Assembly (NCBI RefSeq): GCF_024609805.1
Contig: NZ_JANFVR010000004.1
Span: 1 to 50,941, forward strand
Source: Tahibacter caeni
GTDB taxonomy: Bacteria; Pseudomonadota; Gammaproteobacteria; Xanthomonadales; Rhodanobacteraceae
Reading direction: 5' to 3'
DNA length: 50,941 bases
In this document: in pieces, positions 35,387-44,846 of the stretch
Position numbering within the stretch: position 1 is the first letter of the stretch
Layout of the letters: the number at the start of each line of letters is the position of its first letter
Notes under the pieces: model-generated
What the model was told of the DNA's origin: nothing
The model's database searches: none
Seen by the model: only the letters and a program-made list of their open reading frames with translations
Made by a program: the position numbers and the translations under genes

Positions 35387-36097
35387 CTATCCTGCCGCGA
35401 CCGGCAGCGGAAACGCCAGCACCACCTTCGTGCCGCCGGCCGTGCCCGCCGTCCAGCGGATGTCGCCGGCGAGCTCGTGCGCGCGCTGGCGCATGCCGCG
35501 CGTGCCGCTGCCGTCGGCGATCGCGAGGTGGCCGTCGTCGGTCAGCTCCAGCAGCAGGTCGCCGCCGCGGCAGGCCACGCGCACGCGCAGCGAGGCGGCC
35601 TGCGCATGGCGGATCGTGTTGCTGATCGCTTCGCGCACGATGCGGTGCAGGTGCAGCGACTGCTCGCTGCGCAGCGGCGGGTCCGGCAGGCCGTCGGCCT
35701 CGTCCCAGCGCAGTTCGATCTGCGCCGCGGCCAGGCGCTGGCGCGCCTCGCTGCGGATGTCGGCGAGCACGTCGAGCAGGGTGCCCGGCGTGCCGCGCGA
35801 ACGGCTGACCGTATCGCGCAGATCCTGCAGCACGGCGCGGGCCTGGTCGGCCTGCTGCGGCGTCGTCGCGGCATGGATCAGGCTCAGCAGCTTCGCGCCG
35901 AGATCGTCGTGCAGGTCGTGGTAGATGCGCTCGCGCTCCTGCGCGGCGGCCTGCTCGCCGATCTCGCGTTCGCGCTCGCGCCGCTCGCGGTCCAGTGCGG
36001 CCAGCGTCTGCGCGTGCGCTCGCCGTTCGCGCCGCCAGCTCGCGGCGAGGAGCAGCAGCACGACGCCGAACACGGCGAGCGACAGCGCGGTCGTCAC
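35387..36097 (-). CDS. NarX/DesK-type histidine kinase without a sensor domain
   Basis: 236 residues, GTG start overlapping the stop of the Ser/Thr kinase gene (GTGA). One N-terminal transmembrane helix, an Arg/Glu-rich coiled coil, the HisKA_3 phosphoacceptor helix (IYHDLHDDLGAKLLSLIH), then an HATPase domain with REAISNTIRHA and GTRGMRQRA. No periplasmic or PAS sensor domain is present, so input probably comes from elsewhere, perhaps from the co-encoded Ser/Thr kinase. Confidence 0.9.
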   Translation of the reverse strand: MTTALSLAVFGVVLLLLAASWRRERRAHAQTLAALDRERREREREIGEQAAAQERERIYHDLHDDLGAKLLSLIHAATTPQQADQARAVLQDLRDTVSRSRGTPGTLLDVLADIRSEARQRLAAAQIELRWDEADGLPDPPLRSEQSLHLHRIVREAISNTIRHAQAASLRVRVACRGGDLLLELTDDGHLAIADGSGTRGMRQRAHELAGDIRWTAGTAGGTKVVLAFPLPVAAG

Positions 36098-38523
36098 GGC
36101 GAGCCCGCCGCGATCAGTGCCGCGGCGCCGTCGGCATCGCCGAAATGGCGCAGCACCGTGGCCAGGCGCGTGGCCGCCGTGCGCGTGCGCTCATGACCGC
36201 CGCCGAACTTCGCGGCCAGGTCGCGATGCGCACCCTCGAGCACGCGGCGCGCCTCGTCCCAGCGGCCGAGCTGGACCAGGCACTCGCCGCGATTGCTCGC
36301 GAACACGGCGAAATACGGATGGCCGGCGGGCAGGTTCGCGCGCATCCAGGCATCCAGCGCGTCGAACTCGACCAGCGCGTCGCCCGCGCGCTTCTGCTTG
36401 AGCAGCAGCATCGCGAGATTGTTGCGCGGCCCGATGGCCTCGGCATTGGCCGGGCCGCCGTCGCGGCTCTGCGCGGCGACGACGCGGCGCAGCTCGGCCT
36501 CGGCTTCGGCCAGGCGGCCCTGGTCCTCGAGCGCATACGCCAGCACGTTGCGCGCGAGCAGGTTGTTCGGCGTGGTGTCCTCGCCGCGCAGGCGACGCGC
36601 TTCGAGCACGTCGCGGATCAGTGCGACGCCCTGCTCGGATTCGCCGCGGCGCACGAGGAACGAGGCCAGCGCCTGGCGCGCATTCAGCGTTTCCGGATGC
36701 GCCGCGCCGAGCACGCGCGTGCGCACGGCGATGACTTCGCGGAATTCGGCGCCGGCCGCCGCGTCGTCGTTCTTGAGCTCGTACAGCGCACCGAGCAGGC
36801 CGCGCACCTTCAAGGTCTGCGGATGTTCGGGGCCGATCGTGGCCAGGTGCACGGCCAGGGTTGCGCGCGCGAGCTCGATCGCCTCGTCGTAGCGGCCGGC
36901 CAGGCGCAGGCCCGAGCCGAGGTTCTGGCTCACGGCGAGCGACAGCGCATGGCTGTCGCCGAGCTCGCGCCGCGCGTCGCGCAGCAGCGGCCGCAGCAGC
37001 GCCTCGGCCGGCTCGGACTTGCCCTGGGCGAGCAGCCCCTCGGCCTGGGCGAGGCGCGCATCGATGCGGATCGCCGCTTCGGCGGCCGGCGCCGTGCGTT
37101 GCAGCAGCGGCAACAGCAGCGCGTCGGCCGCGGCGTATTTCTGCTGCACGTACAGCGCCCGCGCCTGGCCGACCTGCAGCGCGTCGCGCAGCGGCTGCGG
37201 CGCGCCGGCATCGAGCGAGGCGAGCGCCTGTGCGAACAGCGCCTCGGCACGCGCGGCTTCGCCGAGCTTGAGCAGGGTCGTCGCGAGGGTCAGGTTCACG
37301 CGTGCAGCGGCCAGCGGCGCGAGGCCGGCCTGGCCCAGCTCGGCCTGGGCCGCGTCGAGCACGCTGCGCACGGTCAGGTCGCCGCCCTGGCTGCGGTCGG
37401 GATCGGCCGAGACCAGCATGCGTTCGAGGAAGCTCGTGACCGCGCCGGCCTCGGTCGCGCGGACTTCGGCCTCGCGCCGTGCGGCGGCCTCGGACCAGGC
37501 CAGACGCAGCGACACCACGCTCGCGGCGATCAGCGCGAACACGGCCAGCGCCGCGGCGGCGCTGGCCAGGCGGTGCCGGCGCACGAAGCGCGCGGCCAGA
37601 TAACCGAGCGTCGGCGGACGCGCGTCGACGGGCCGATGCTCGCGCACGCGCTGCAGGTCGGCGGCGAACTCGGCCGCCGAGCTGTAGCGCCGCTCGGGCT
37701 CCTGCGCGAGCGCCTTCATGACCACGGTCTCGAGATCGCCGCGCGCGGCCGGCGCGAGGCGACCCAGCGCCTGGGGCCGCTGATGACGCACTATGTCGAT
37801 CGCCTCGAACAGGGTCGAGGTCGACAGCTGCGGATGCGGCAGGCGGCCGGCGATCAGCTCGTAGGCGATGCAGCCCAGGGCATAGACGTCGCTGCGCGCG
37901 TCGACCTGGGCGCTGTTGCCCGATAGCTGCTCGGGACTCATGTACGGCACGGTGCCGAGCACCTGCCCGAGCTGCGTCACCTCGCGCGACAGGCCGTCGG
38001 CGAGCCGCGCGATGCCGAAGTCGAGCACCTTGGGCTGGCCGGCCGCGTCGACGAGGATGTTGCCGGGCTTGAGATCGCGATGAATGACGCCGCGGCCGTG
38101 GGCGTAATGGACGGCGCGACAGATCTCGATCAGCAACTGCAGCCGCGCGTCCAGCGGCAGCGCCTGCTGCTGCGCATGCGCGATCAGGTCGCGGCCGCGC
38201 ACGTATTCCAGGGCGAGCCACGGCGGCGCCGCGCCTTCGCCGGCCGCGTCGCTGGCCGCATAGAGCCGCGCGATGCCCGGATGTTCGAGCTGGGCCAGCA
38301 GTTCCACTTCGCGGCGGAAGCGGGTCAGGGCCGAGCGCCCGAGCGCGTGCATGACCTTCAGCGCGACCTCGCGCGGCGGCTGGCTCTCCTGCGCGCGGTA
38401 GACCCGGCCCATGGCGCCTTCGCCGAGCAGGCCGAGTATGCGGTAAGGACCGATCTGCGCCGGCAGCGGCTCGTCCGCCGCGGCGACGGCATCGGCCATC
38501 GTTTCCTGTTCGTCTTCGCGCAC
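36094..38523 (-). CDS. Ser/Thr protein kinase with TPR-like C-terminal repeats
   Basis: 809 residues. The kinase domain (about 25-290) has GEGAMGRVY, ALKVMHA, HRDLKPGN, DFG and PYMSPEQ. A transmembrane helix lies near residues 325-345, followed by ~450 residues of Ala/Leu-rich helical repeats of the TPR type (for example ALASFLVRRGESEQGVALIR). The GTG at 38523 has AGGGGG upstream; an ATG eight codons later also has a good site (AGGAAA), so the exact start is open. It is the first gene of an operon with the histidine kinase and NarL-type regulator, linking Ser/Thr and His-Asp phosphorylation. Confidence 0.93.
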   Translation of the reverse strand: MREDEQETMADAVAAADEPLPAQIGPYRILGLLGEGAMGRVYRAQESQPPREVALKVMHALGRSALTRFRREVELLAQLEHPGIARLYAASDAAGEGAAPPWLALEYVRGRDLIAHAQQQALPLDARLQLLIEICRAVHYAHGRGVIHRDLKPGNILVDAAGQPKVLDFGIARLADGLSREVTQLGQVLGTVPYMSPEQLSGNSAQVDARSDVYALGCIAYELIAGRLPHPQLSTSTLFEAIDIVRHQRPQALGRLAPAARGDLETVVMKALAQEPERRYSSAAEFAADLQRVREHRPVDARPPTLGYLAARFVRRHRLASAAAALAVFALIAASVVSLRLAWSEAAARREAEVRATEAGAVTSFLERMLVSADPDRSQGGDLTVRSVLDAAQAELGQAGLAPLAAARVNLTLATTLLKLGEAARAEALFAQALASLDAGAPQPLRDALQVGQARALYVQQKYAAADALLLPLLQRTAPAAEAAIRIDARLAQAEGLLAQGKSEPAEALLRPLLRDARRELGDSHALSLAVSQNLGSGLRLAGRYDEAIELARATLAVHLATIGPEHPQTLKVRGLLGALYELKNDDAAAGAEFREVIAVRTRVLGAAHPETLNARQALASFLVRRGESEQGVALIRDVLEARRLRGEDTTPNNLLARNVLAYALEDQGRLAEAEAELRRVVAAQSRDGGPANAEAIGPRNNLAMLLLKQKRAGDALVEFDALDAWMRANLPAGHPYFAVFASNRGECLVQLGRWDEARRVLEGAHRDLAAKFGGGHERTRTAATRLATVLRHFGDADGAAALIAAGSP

Positions 38524-38551
38524 GCTTTCCCCCTGCCCCCGCAGCGACGCG

Positions 38552-39934
38552 CTAATCCTCGCGCGAACCGGCCTTCACATCGACCCCCAGGTCGCGCAGC
38601 TTGCGATACAGGTGCGTGCGCTCCATGCCGACGAGCTTGGCGAGCTTGCCGACGCTGCCGCCGGTTTCCTGCAGCTGGCGCAGCAGGTAGACGCGCTCGA
38701 ACTGCTCGCGCGCCTCGCGCAGGGACAGGCCGTAGTCGATGTCGAAACCGTCGCTGCGCGCGGTCCGCGGCGGCGGCGCGCTGCCGCTGAGCGCCTGCTC
38801 GACTTCGGCCAGCTCGACCTCGGGCGCGGCGCCGAGGATCAGCAGCCGCTGCACGAGATTGCGCAGCTCGCGCAGGTTGCCCGGCCAGGTGTAGTTGCGC
38901 AGCCGGTTCTGCACGGCGACCGGAAACATCCGGTACGGCAGCTTGTCGCGGTTGGAGAAGAAATCGGCGTAGTACTGCAGCAGCTCGGGCACGTCCTCGA
39001 TGCGCTCGCGCAGCGCCGGCACGGCCAGCGGCACGACCTTGAGCTGGTAGTACAGCTCTTCGCGGAAGCGTCCCGCGGCGACCAGGTTATCGAGGTCCTG
39101 CGCGGTCGCGGCGATCACGCGCAGATCCAGCACGACGGGCTCGCGGCCGCCGCAGCGTATCAGCGCGCGGCGTTCGAGGGTCGAGGACAGGCGCAGCTGC
39201 AGTTCCGGATCGAGCTCGGCGACTTCGTCGAGGTACAGCGTGCCGCCGTTGGCCTGTTCGAGCAGGCCCAGCTGCACCGTGCCGCCGTCCTCGGCGCCGA
39301 ACAGGGTCTGCGCCGCGTGGTCGCGCGCGATCGAACCCGGCGCGACCGTGACGAACGGACCGCTGCGCCGCGCGCTCTTCTCGTGCAGCCAGCGCGCCAG
39401 CGATTCCTTGCCGCTGCCGGCCTCGCCGCTGAGCAGCAGCCAGGTGTCGTGGCCGGCGATGCGCTCGAGCTGGCCGCGCAGGGCCTGCATCGCGCGCGAG
39501 GAACCGACCGGTTCGAGCGGCACCGGGATCTGACGCTTGAGACCCTCGTTCTCGCGCTTGAGCCGGCTGGCTTCGAGCGCGCGCTCCACGGTCAGCAGCA
39601 GCTTGGCCAGCGACAGCGGCTTCTCGACGAAGTCATAGGCGCCCAGGCGCGTCGCCTCGACGGCCGTCTCGACCGTGCCGTGTCCCGAAATCATGATGAC
39701 AGGACAGCCGAGTCCGCCACGTTCGGACCATTCGCGCAGCAGGCTGATGCCGTCGGTGTCGGGCATCCAGATGTCGAGCAGGATCGCGTCGGGACGGATC
39801 TGCCGGCGCAGCTCGCGCGCGGCCGCGGCGTTTTCGGCGACGCTGACCTGATAGCCCTCGTCCTGCAGGATTTCCTGCACGAGGCTGCGGATATCGGGTT
39901 CGTCGTCGACGACGAGGATGTGACCGGAAGCCAT
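38552..39934 (-). CDS. ntrX: NtrX-like sigma-54-type response regulator with degenerate GAFTGA loop
   Basis: 460 residues. The receiver domain has phosphorylatable D54 (LLDIWMPD); the AAA+ domain has Walker A GEAGSGKE and NGGTLYLDEVAELD for Walker B; a Fis-type helix-turn-helix ends the protein (KLAKLVGMERTHLYRKLRDL). The GAFTGA loop that contacts sigma-54 is not there; its place reads EDGGTVQLG. Therefore direct sigma-54 activation is doubtful. The start ATG at 39934 opens the receiver. The NtrY-like kinase lies 6.7 kb away at 46674-48842, whereas the two are usually adjacent. Confidence 0.88.
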   Translation of the reverse strand: MASGHILVVDDEPDIRSLVQEILQDEGYQVSVAENAAAARELRRQIRPDAILLDIWMPDTDGISLLREWSERGGLGCPVIMISGHGTVETAVEATRLGAYDFVEKPLSLAKLLLTVERALEASRLKRENEGLKRQIPVPLEPVGSSRAMQALRGQLERIAGHDTWLLLSGEAGSGKESLARWLHEKSARRSGPFVTVAPGSIARDHAAQTLFGAEDGGTVQLGLLEQANGGTLYLDEVAELDPELQLRLSSTLERRALIRCGGREPVVLDLRVIAATAQDLDNLVAAGRFREELYYQLKVVPLAVPALRERIEDVPELLQYYADFFSNRDKLPYRMFPVAVQNRLRNYTWPGNLRELRNLVQRLLILGAAPEVELAEVEQALSGSAPPPRTARSDGFDIDYGLSLREAREQFERVYLLRQLQETGGSVGKLAKLVGMERTHLYRKLRDLGVDVKAGSRED

Positions 39935-40213
39935 GCTCGCCCCTGTGGCAAAAAAACGACGGTGCAGCATAACGCCTTCGCCCCGGCGGCGGCCATGCCG
40001 GCACGGCCGCGTCCGCCGGCGGCTCTTGCGGCTGTGCAGCATTGACGCGGTCGATCGCAGCCATCGCATCGGTTGATTGGTATACAAGCGCGCACCGGTC
40101 CATGCTCGCCGGGCCGCTGCGGTACCGCCCGCGCATGCCTCGATTCGCGCGCGTCGCGGGCCGCCGAAGTGGCATCAGGGGACATCGCCTCAGTCCAAAA
40201 CCCGGGAGGCTCC

Positions 40214-41602
40214 ATGAACAGGTCCACGCAATTCCCCGCGATAGCCAGCCTGACCCTGCTCTGTGCCCTGGGCTCCGCCCACGCGGCCGAGCCGGCCAGA
40301 CCCACGAGCTACACGAACGTCATCGAGGAGGACTTCGGCGCCGTGATGGCGCGCATGAAAGGCCAGAAGGCGCAGATCGAACAGCGCCAGTCCGCTCTGC
40401 TGCAGGAGCGCTACGACTTGAGCAACCGACCCGCGAGCGGCGCGACGATGTCGCGCGGCAAGCCGCTGCAGGAAGGCGTGCGCGTGAAGCTGCGCAGCGG
40501 CCAGAGCTGGGATGCGCTCGCGGCGATGACGCCCGAGGAAATCAAGGCCAGGGATCTCTGGCCGGCCGGCTTCTATCCGCTGCCGCACCCGAACCACGCC
40601 GAGGGCGGCATGCTGTTTCCGAAATTCCAGATCGACGAGGTCAACAAGCAGGCGCGCCGCGACCTCACGCGCTTCGACCTGGATTTCGACCTGCCGGATC
40701 ACCTGCTGCCGGAATTTCCCGCGCCGATCTACCTGACCACGCGGCCGGACCTCGGCGACGTGTCCAAGGGCAAGCTCGTCACGTCGGACAACTACTACGA
40801 GCTGTTCAACGGCGTGCTCAATCCCAAGCAGCTCGAAGGACTGCGCCTGCTCGTCGTGCCGTTCCCGCAACAACAGTTCAATCTGACCGCGGACCGGCGC
40901 TCGGAACGTCCGAGCCTCGGCGTTGCCTGCTTCGACTGCCACGCGAACGGCCACACCAACGCGGCGACGCATCTGGTCGGCGACATACGGCCGCAGGAAC
41001 ATCGCCACCGCATCGACACGCCGAGCCTGCGCGGCGTCAACGTCCAGCGCCTGTTCGGTTCGCAGCGCGCGCTCAAGACGGTCGAGGACTTCACCGAGTT
41101 CGAGCAGCGCGCCGCCTATTTCGACGGCGACCCGGTCATCGCGACGAAGAAAGGCGTGAACATCCTCGAACGCGGCAGCCAGGTGCATTTCATGGCCGAG
41201 TTCGAAGCGCTGCTGGACTTCCCGCCGGCGCCGAAGCTGGGCTGGGACGGCCGGCTCGATCCGAAGAAGGCCGGCGAAGCCGAGCTGCGCGGCCAGGAGG
41301 TGTTCTTCGGCAAAGGCAGATGTTCCACTTGTCACACGCCGCCGTACTACACCGACAACCTCATGCACAACCTGCAGGTCGAGCGCTTCTTCAAGGAGAA
41401 GACCATCAACGGCCGCCTGGCCAGCGCCGACGGACCGATCAAGACCTTCCCGCTGCGCGGCATCAAGGACTCGCCGCCGTACCTGCACGACGACCGCCTG
41501 CTGACGCTCGACGACACGGTCGAATTCTTCAACCTCGTGCTCGAGACCAGGCTCAGCGCCGACGAGAAGAAGGACCTCGTCGCGTTCCTGCGGCAACTGT
41601 GA
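40214..41602 (+). CDS. Periplasmic diheme c-type cytochrome (peroxidase-like)
   Basis: 462 residues with CGGGAGG before the ATG. A signal peptide (ASLTLLCALGSAHA) exports it. Two haem-binding CXXCH motifs occur, CFDCH (about residue 240) and CSTCH (about residue 377), and the second half (GEAELRGQEVFFGKGRCSTC, FPLRGIKDSPPYLHD) resembles di-haem cytochrome c peroxidase/MauG-type proteins. The electron donor and substrate are unknown. It is a single gene diverging from ntrX. Confidence 0.85.
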   Translation: MNRSTQFPAIASLTLLCALGSAHAAEPARPTSYTNVIEEDFGAVMARMKGQKAQIEQRQSALLQERYDLSNRPASGATMSRGKPLQEGVRVKLRSGQSWDALAAMTPEEIKARDLWPAGFYPLPHPNHAEGGMLFPKFQIDEVNKQARRDLTRFDLDFDLPDHLLPEFPAPIYLTTRPDLGDVSKGKLVTSDNYYELFNGVLNPKQLEGLRLLVVPFPQQQFNLTADRRSERPSLGVACFDCHANGHTNAATHLVGDIRPQEHRHRIDTPSLRGVNVQRLFGSQRALKTVEDFTEFEQRAAYFDGDPVIATKKGVNILERGSQVHFMAEFEALLDFPPAPKLGWDGRLDPKKAGEAELRGQEVFFGKGRCSTCHTPPYYTDNLMHNLQVERFFKEKTINGRLASADGPIKTFPLRGIKDSPPYLHDDRLLTLDDTVEFFNLVLETRLSADEKKDLVAFLRQL

Positions 41603-41662
41603 GCGGGCAGCCGTGAACGTGCAGGCCGGGGCGAGCGCAGCGAGCCCCGGCCTGCGCCGCGA

Positions 41663-43360
41663 TCAGTCGCCGTCGTCGTCGCGCTCCACCGGCGTGCCGT
41701 AGCGCCAGTAGTCCGGCGGATACAGCGCCGTGCGCTGGGCCGGTTCGGCCGGCGTCTGGCCGGCTTCGACCGCGGCCAGGGCCTTCGCGGACCAGACCTC
41801 CAGCCAGCGCGAGCGGAACGGCTGGATCAGCAGCGCATAGCGCAGCGCGCGCGGATCGAGCCTGGACGGATAGCGCACGATGACGCCGTCCGGATGCGCC
41901 CGGGCCCACTCGCCGATCTGGCCGACGCGAATCTCGTCGATGCTGCCGCGCAGCCGCGCGCGGAAATGGAACTGGCCTTCGTACTGGCCGACGTTCGCGA
42001 TGGCCCGCGTCTCGGACTGGGCACGGGCCAGCAGCGCCGCGGCCGGGTCCAGGTCGAAATTGTGGAACAGCGCGTGCGCGAACAAGGCATGCGCGAGCGC
42101 GACACCGAACAGCGACGTGCCGGCGATCCGGTGCAGTTCTCCCTCGCCTTCGCCGGGCAGCAGGAGCAACAGGCCCAGCGCCGCGAAGCCGACCGCGAAC
42201 CACGCGCTGAGCCGCGAGGCGTCGTGCAGCCAGTGCGAATGCAGATGGCCGGTCGCCAGCCAGGCTGGCAGCAGCGCGAGCAGCAGCGCGAAGACGAAGA
42301 CCGCGAGCGCGAGCGGCCAGGCGCTCCAGCGCCGGCCGCCGCTGGCGCCGCGAGCCTGCTGCCGCGCCAACGCGCAGGCCAGCGCCATCGCCGCGCCGGG
42401 CAGCAACGGCAGCAGGTAATAGACCTGCTTGCCCGACACGAGGCAGAACACGCCGAAGGTCGGCAGCAGCCAGGCGATCAGGAAGCGTTCGCTGTCGCCG
42501 AGCGGCCGCGCGAACGTGGACACGGCGCGCCAGAGCCGCGGCCAGCCTATCCACGGAAACAGCAGCACCGCGAGCATCGGCAGATACCACCAGAGCGGCC
42601 GCGCGTGGTCGAAGCTGTCGACGACGCGGCCGGCGGTCTGCAGGAAGAACAGCTCGTTGCGGTACGCCTCGCCGCCGGCGAACCCGGCCGGCAGCGCCCA
42701 GGCCAGCAGGATCGCGATGCCGCCGGCGAAGGCCAGCGCGCCGCGCAGATACCAGCCGCGCCGGTCGGCGCGCGCATGCTCGCTCCACCAGGGGCCGAGC
42801 AGGAACGGGAAGATCACGTGCAGCAGCATGACCGGTCCCTTGGTCATGAGACCGGCGCCGAGCGCGACGGCGAACCAGCCCCAGCGCGGCCGGCCGCAGA
42901 GCGCGCAGAGGGTCAGCGCGACGGTCAGCGCGAGCAGCACCTCGTACATGATCTGCAGGCCGAACAGGAACGGATAGGCCAGCGCGACCAGGAACCACGG
43001 CGCGAGGCGCGCGGCCGCCGGCCGCAGCGGGAACACGCGCCGTGCCAGCGCCGCGGCGGCAGCCAGCCAGCCCGCGCCGATCAGCACCTGCAGCAGCCGC
43101 GGCCAGACATCGTTGACGCCGCCGACGGCCCAGCCCGCGTGGATCAGCCAGAACAGCAGCGGCACCTTGTGACTGTACGGATGGCCGTTGATGTGCGGCA
43201 CGAGGAACTGGTTCTGGTCCCACATCTCCCAGGCGACGGCCAGGGTGCGCGTCGAATACAGCGGCATGGGCCCGTGCTGGAAGATCGCGAACAGCGCGAC
43301 GGCGAACCAGAGCAGCAGCCAGCTCGGCGGGACCAGGCGGAAACGGGACGATGGCGGCAT
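41663..43360 (-). CDS. GT39-type membrane glycosyltransferase
   Basis: 565 residues. Many transmembrane segments and the ArnT/PMT-like loop near the N-terminus (MPLYSTRTLAVAWEMW, then NGHPYSHKVPLLFWL) identify a polyprenyl-phosphate-sugar glycosyltransferase acting at the periplasmic face. The soluble C-terminal part lacks known motifs and ends in an Asp run. The ATG at 43360 is preferred over the codon at 43411. It diverges from the GT2 gene and resembles the GT39 at 44847-46562, so both may modify lipid A or another envelope glycan. Confidence 0.88.
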   Translation of the reverse strand: MPPSSRFRLVPPSWLLLWFAVALFAIFQHGPMPLYSTRTLAVAWEMWDQNQFLVPHINGHPYSHKVPLLFWLIHAGWAVGGVNDVWPRLLQVLIGAGWLAAAAALARRVFPLRPAAARLAPWFLVALAYPFLFGLQIMYEVLLALTVALTLCALCGRPRWGWFAVALGAGLMTKGPVMLLHVIFPFLLGPWWSEHARADRRGWYLRGALAFAGGIAILLAWALPAGFAGGEAYRNELFFLQTAGRVVDSFDHARPLWWYLPMLAVLLFPWIGWPRLWRAVSTFARPLGDSERFLIAWLLPTFGVFCLVSGKQVYYLLPLLPGAAMALACALARQQARGASGGRRWSAWPLALAVFVFALLLALLPAWLATGHLHSHWLHDASRLSAWFAVGFAALGLLLLLPGEGEGELHRIAGTSLFGVALAHALFAHALFHNFDLDPAAALLARAQSETRAIANVGQYEGQFHFRARLRGSIDEIRVGQIGEWARAHPDGVIVRYPSRLDPRALRYALLIQPFRSRWLEVWSAKALAAVEAGQTPAEPAQRTALYPPDYWRYGTPVERDDDGD

Positions 43361-43464
43361 AGGCGTGCGCAGACGGGAACCGGCGCGCAGTGTAGTGCCT
43401 GGGATACGCACAATGTGCGGCCGGCGCGATTTGTGCCGCCGTGCGCGGCTGCTACGCTCTGCCC

Positions 43465-44244
43465 ATGTCCGCCCCTGCCCGCCCCGGCCTTTCGGCCTGC
43501 ATCATCACGTTCAACGAAGCCGACCGCATAGCCGATTGCCTGGCCTCGCTCGCGTTCTGCGACGAGATCGTCGTGGTCGATTCCGGGTCCACCGACGGCA
43601 CTGCCGAACGCGCCGCGTCACTCGGCGCGCGCGTGCTGACACGGCCGTTCGACGGCTACCGCCGGCAGAAGGACTTCGCCGTGCAGCAGGCGCGCCATGA
43701 CTGGGTGCTCTGCCTGGACGCCGACGAGCGCGTGACGCCGGATTTGCGGGCGGCGATCGAAGCGGCCCGCGAGGCCGGCTTCGGCGCCGCCGCGGGCTAC
43801 CGCTTCGCGCGGGCGACCGAGTATTTCGGCGCGTTCCTGCGCCACGGCAACGCCTATCCGGACCGCGTGCTGCGCCTGTTCGACCGGCGCCGCGGCGGCT
43901 GGCGCGGCGAGCGCGAGATCCACGAGCACGTCAGCGTCGACGGACCGGTACGACGCCTGGCCGGCGACCTCGAACACCGCGCCTACCGCTCGCTGGCCGA
44001 CCAGCTGCGCCGGCTCGAACGCTATGCGCAGCTCATGGCCGAGCACGACCACGCGCGCGGCCGCCGCGCGCGTCTGTCCAACCTGATCGTCAATCCGTTC
44101 TGGCGTTTCGTGCGCGGCTACCTGTTGCGCGCGGGCTTCCGCGACGGTTGGCGCGGGCTGATCTACGCCTGGGTCGAAGCCAACTACGTGCGGCAGAAAT
44201 TCATCAAGCTCTGGCTGCTCGGCCACGGCCAGCGCATCGTCTGA
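43465..44244 (+). CDS. GT2 glycosyltransferase (WaaE/KdtX-like)
   Basis: 259 residues. GLSACIITFNEADRIADCL opens the GT-A fold, VVVDSGSTDGT is the nucleotide-sugar region and LDADERV the DxD-type metal site. The C-terminal helices (RFVRGYLLRAGFRDGWRGL, NYVRQKFIKLW) match the WaaE/KdtX group of lipopolysaccharide core transferases. The start at 43465 gives the family N-terminus. It lies among other envelope glycosyltransferase genes. Confidence 0.9.
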   Translation: MSAPARPGLSACIITFNEADRIADCLASLAFCDEIVVVDSGSTDGTAERAASLGARVLTRPFDGYRRQKDFAVQQARHDWVLCLDADERVTPDLRAAIEAAREAGFGAAAGYRFARATEYFGAFLRHGNAYPDRVLRLFDRRRGGWRGEREIHEHVSVDGPVRRLAGDLEHRAYRSLADQLRRLERYAQLMAEHDHARGRRARLSNLIVNPFWRFVRGYLLRAGFRDGWRGLIYAWVEANYVRQKFIKLWLLGHGQRIV

Positions 44245-44277
44245 CCGCGCGCGTCACGGCCCGGCGCCGCCGCGGCT

Positions 44278-44757
44278 TCAGGCGCGGCGCAGGATCTGTT
44301 CGACGCGGGCCGCCATGCTCGCGGCGAATTCCTCGCCCTTGGCCTTGGCCAGCACGCGGCGGTATTCGGGCAGCAGCTCGGTCAGCTCGGCCTTGGTGTA
44401 GCAGCGCTCCAGCTTCAGCGTGAACAGGAACGCGCGCAGGCCGAGGGTCGCGACCGCGGTCTCGTTGATGAAGGCGCGCGCCAGCTGCAGCGGCGGCAGC
44501 TCCGGATCGGCAGCGGCAGCCGCAGCGCCCGCGGCGGGCGCGCGCGCGTCCGCGGTGATCAGGCCCAGCGCGCCGAGCTCTTCGAGAATGCCGGGCACGT
44601 CGCCGAGCGCTGCGAACTGGCGCTTGAGCTCGGCGACCGTGTGCTCGCCATGCACGGCGATCAGCAGCGAGCGCGAACGCGCATGCAGTTTCTGGCGGCG
44701 GTCGACGAGCTCGCGCTGCCCTTGCAGCGTCTTGCGTGGAACGGCGGTATCGAGCAT
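44278..44757 (-). CDS. Hypothetical protein with a winged-helix-like N-terminus
   Basis: 159 residues with GGGAG upstream. Residues about 15-75 (VDRRQKLHARSRSLLIAVHG, then TVAELKRQF and a leucine-rich GILEELGALGLI) resemble the small winged-helix modules often fused to bacterial regulators. An Ala-rich linker follows, then a helical C-terminal half ending VEQILRRA. No family was recognised. Confidence 0.65.
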   Translation of the reverse strand: MLDTAVPRKTLQGQRELVDRRQKLHARSRSLLIAVHGEHTVAELKRQFAALGDVPGILEELGALGLITADARAPAAGAAAAAADPELPPLQLARAFINETAVATLGLRAFLFTLKLERCYTKAELTELLPEYRRVLAKAKGEEFAASMAARVEQILRRA

Positions 44758-44846
44758 GAACGGGCTCCCTGAGCGTACGGCCGAGCATAGTCGTCCGCAG
44801 GGCCGAGGTGAACACCGGTCATGACCGATGCGCCTAAGCGGCAACG

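Noticed and set aside
35995-37926. Long plus-strand frames over the Ser/Thr kinase gene.
   Set aside because: Shadow of the kinase/TPR coding sequence; low-complexity Arg/Ala/Gln composition.
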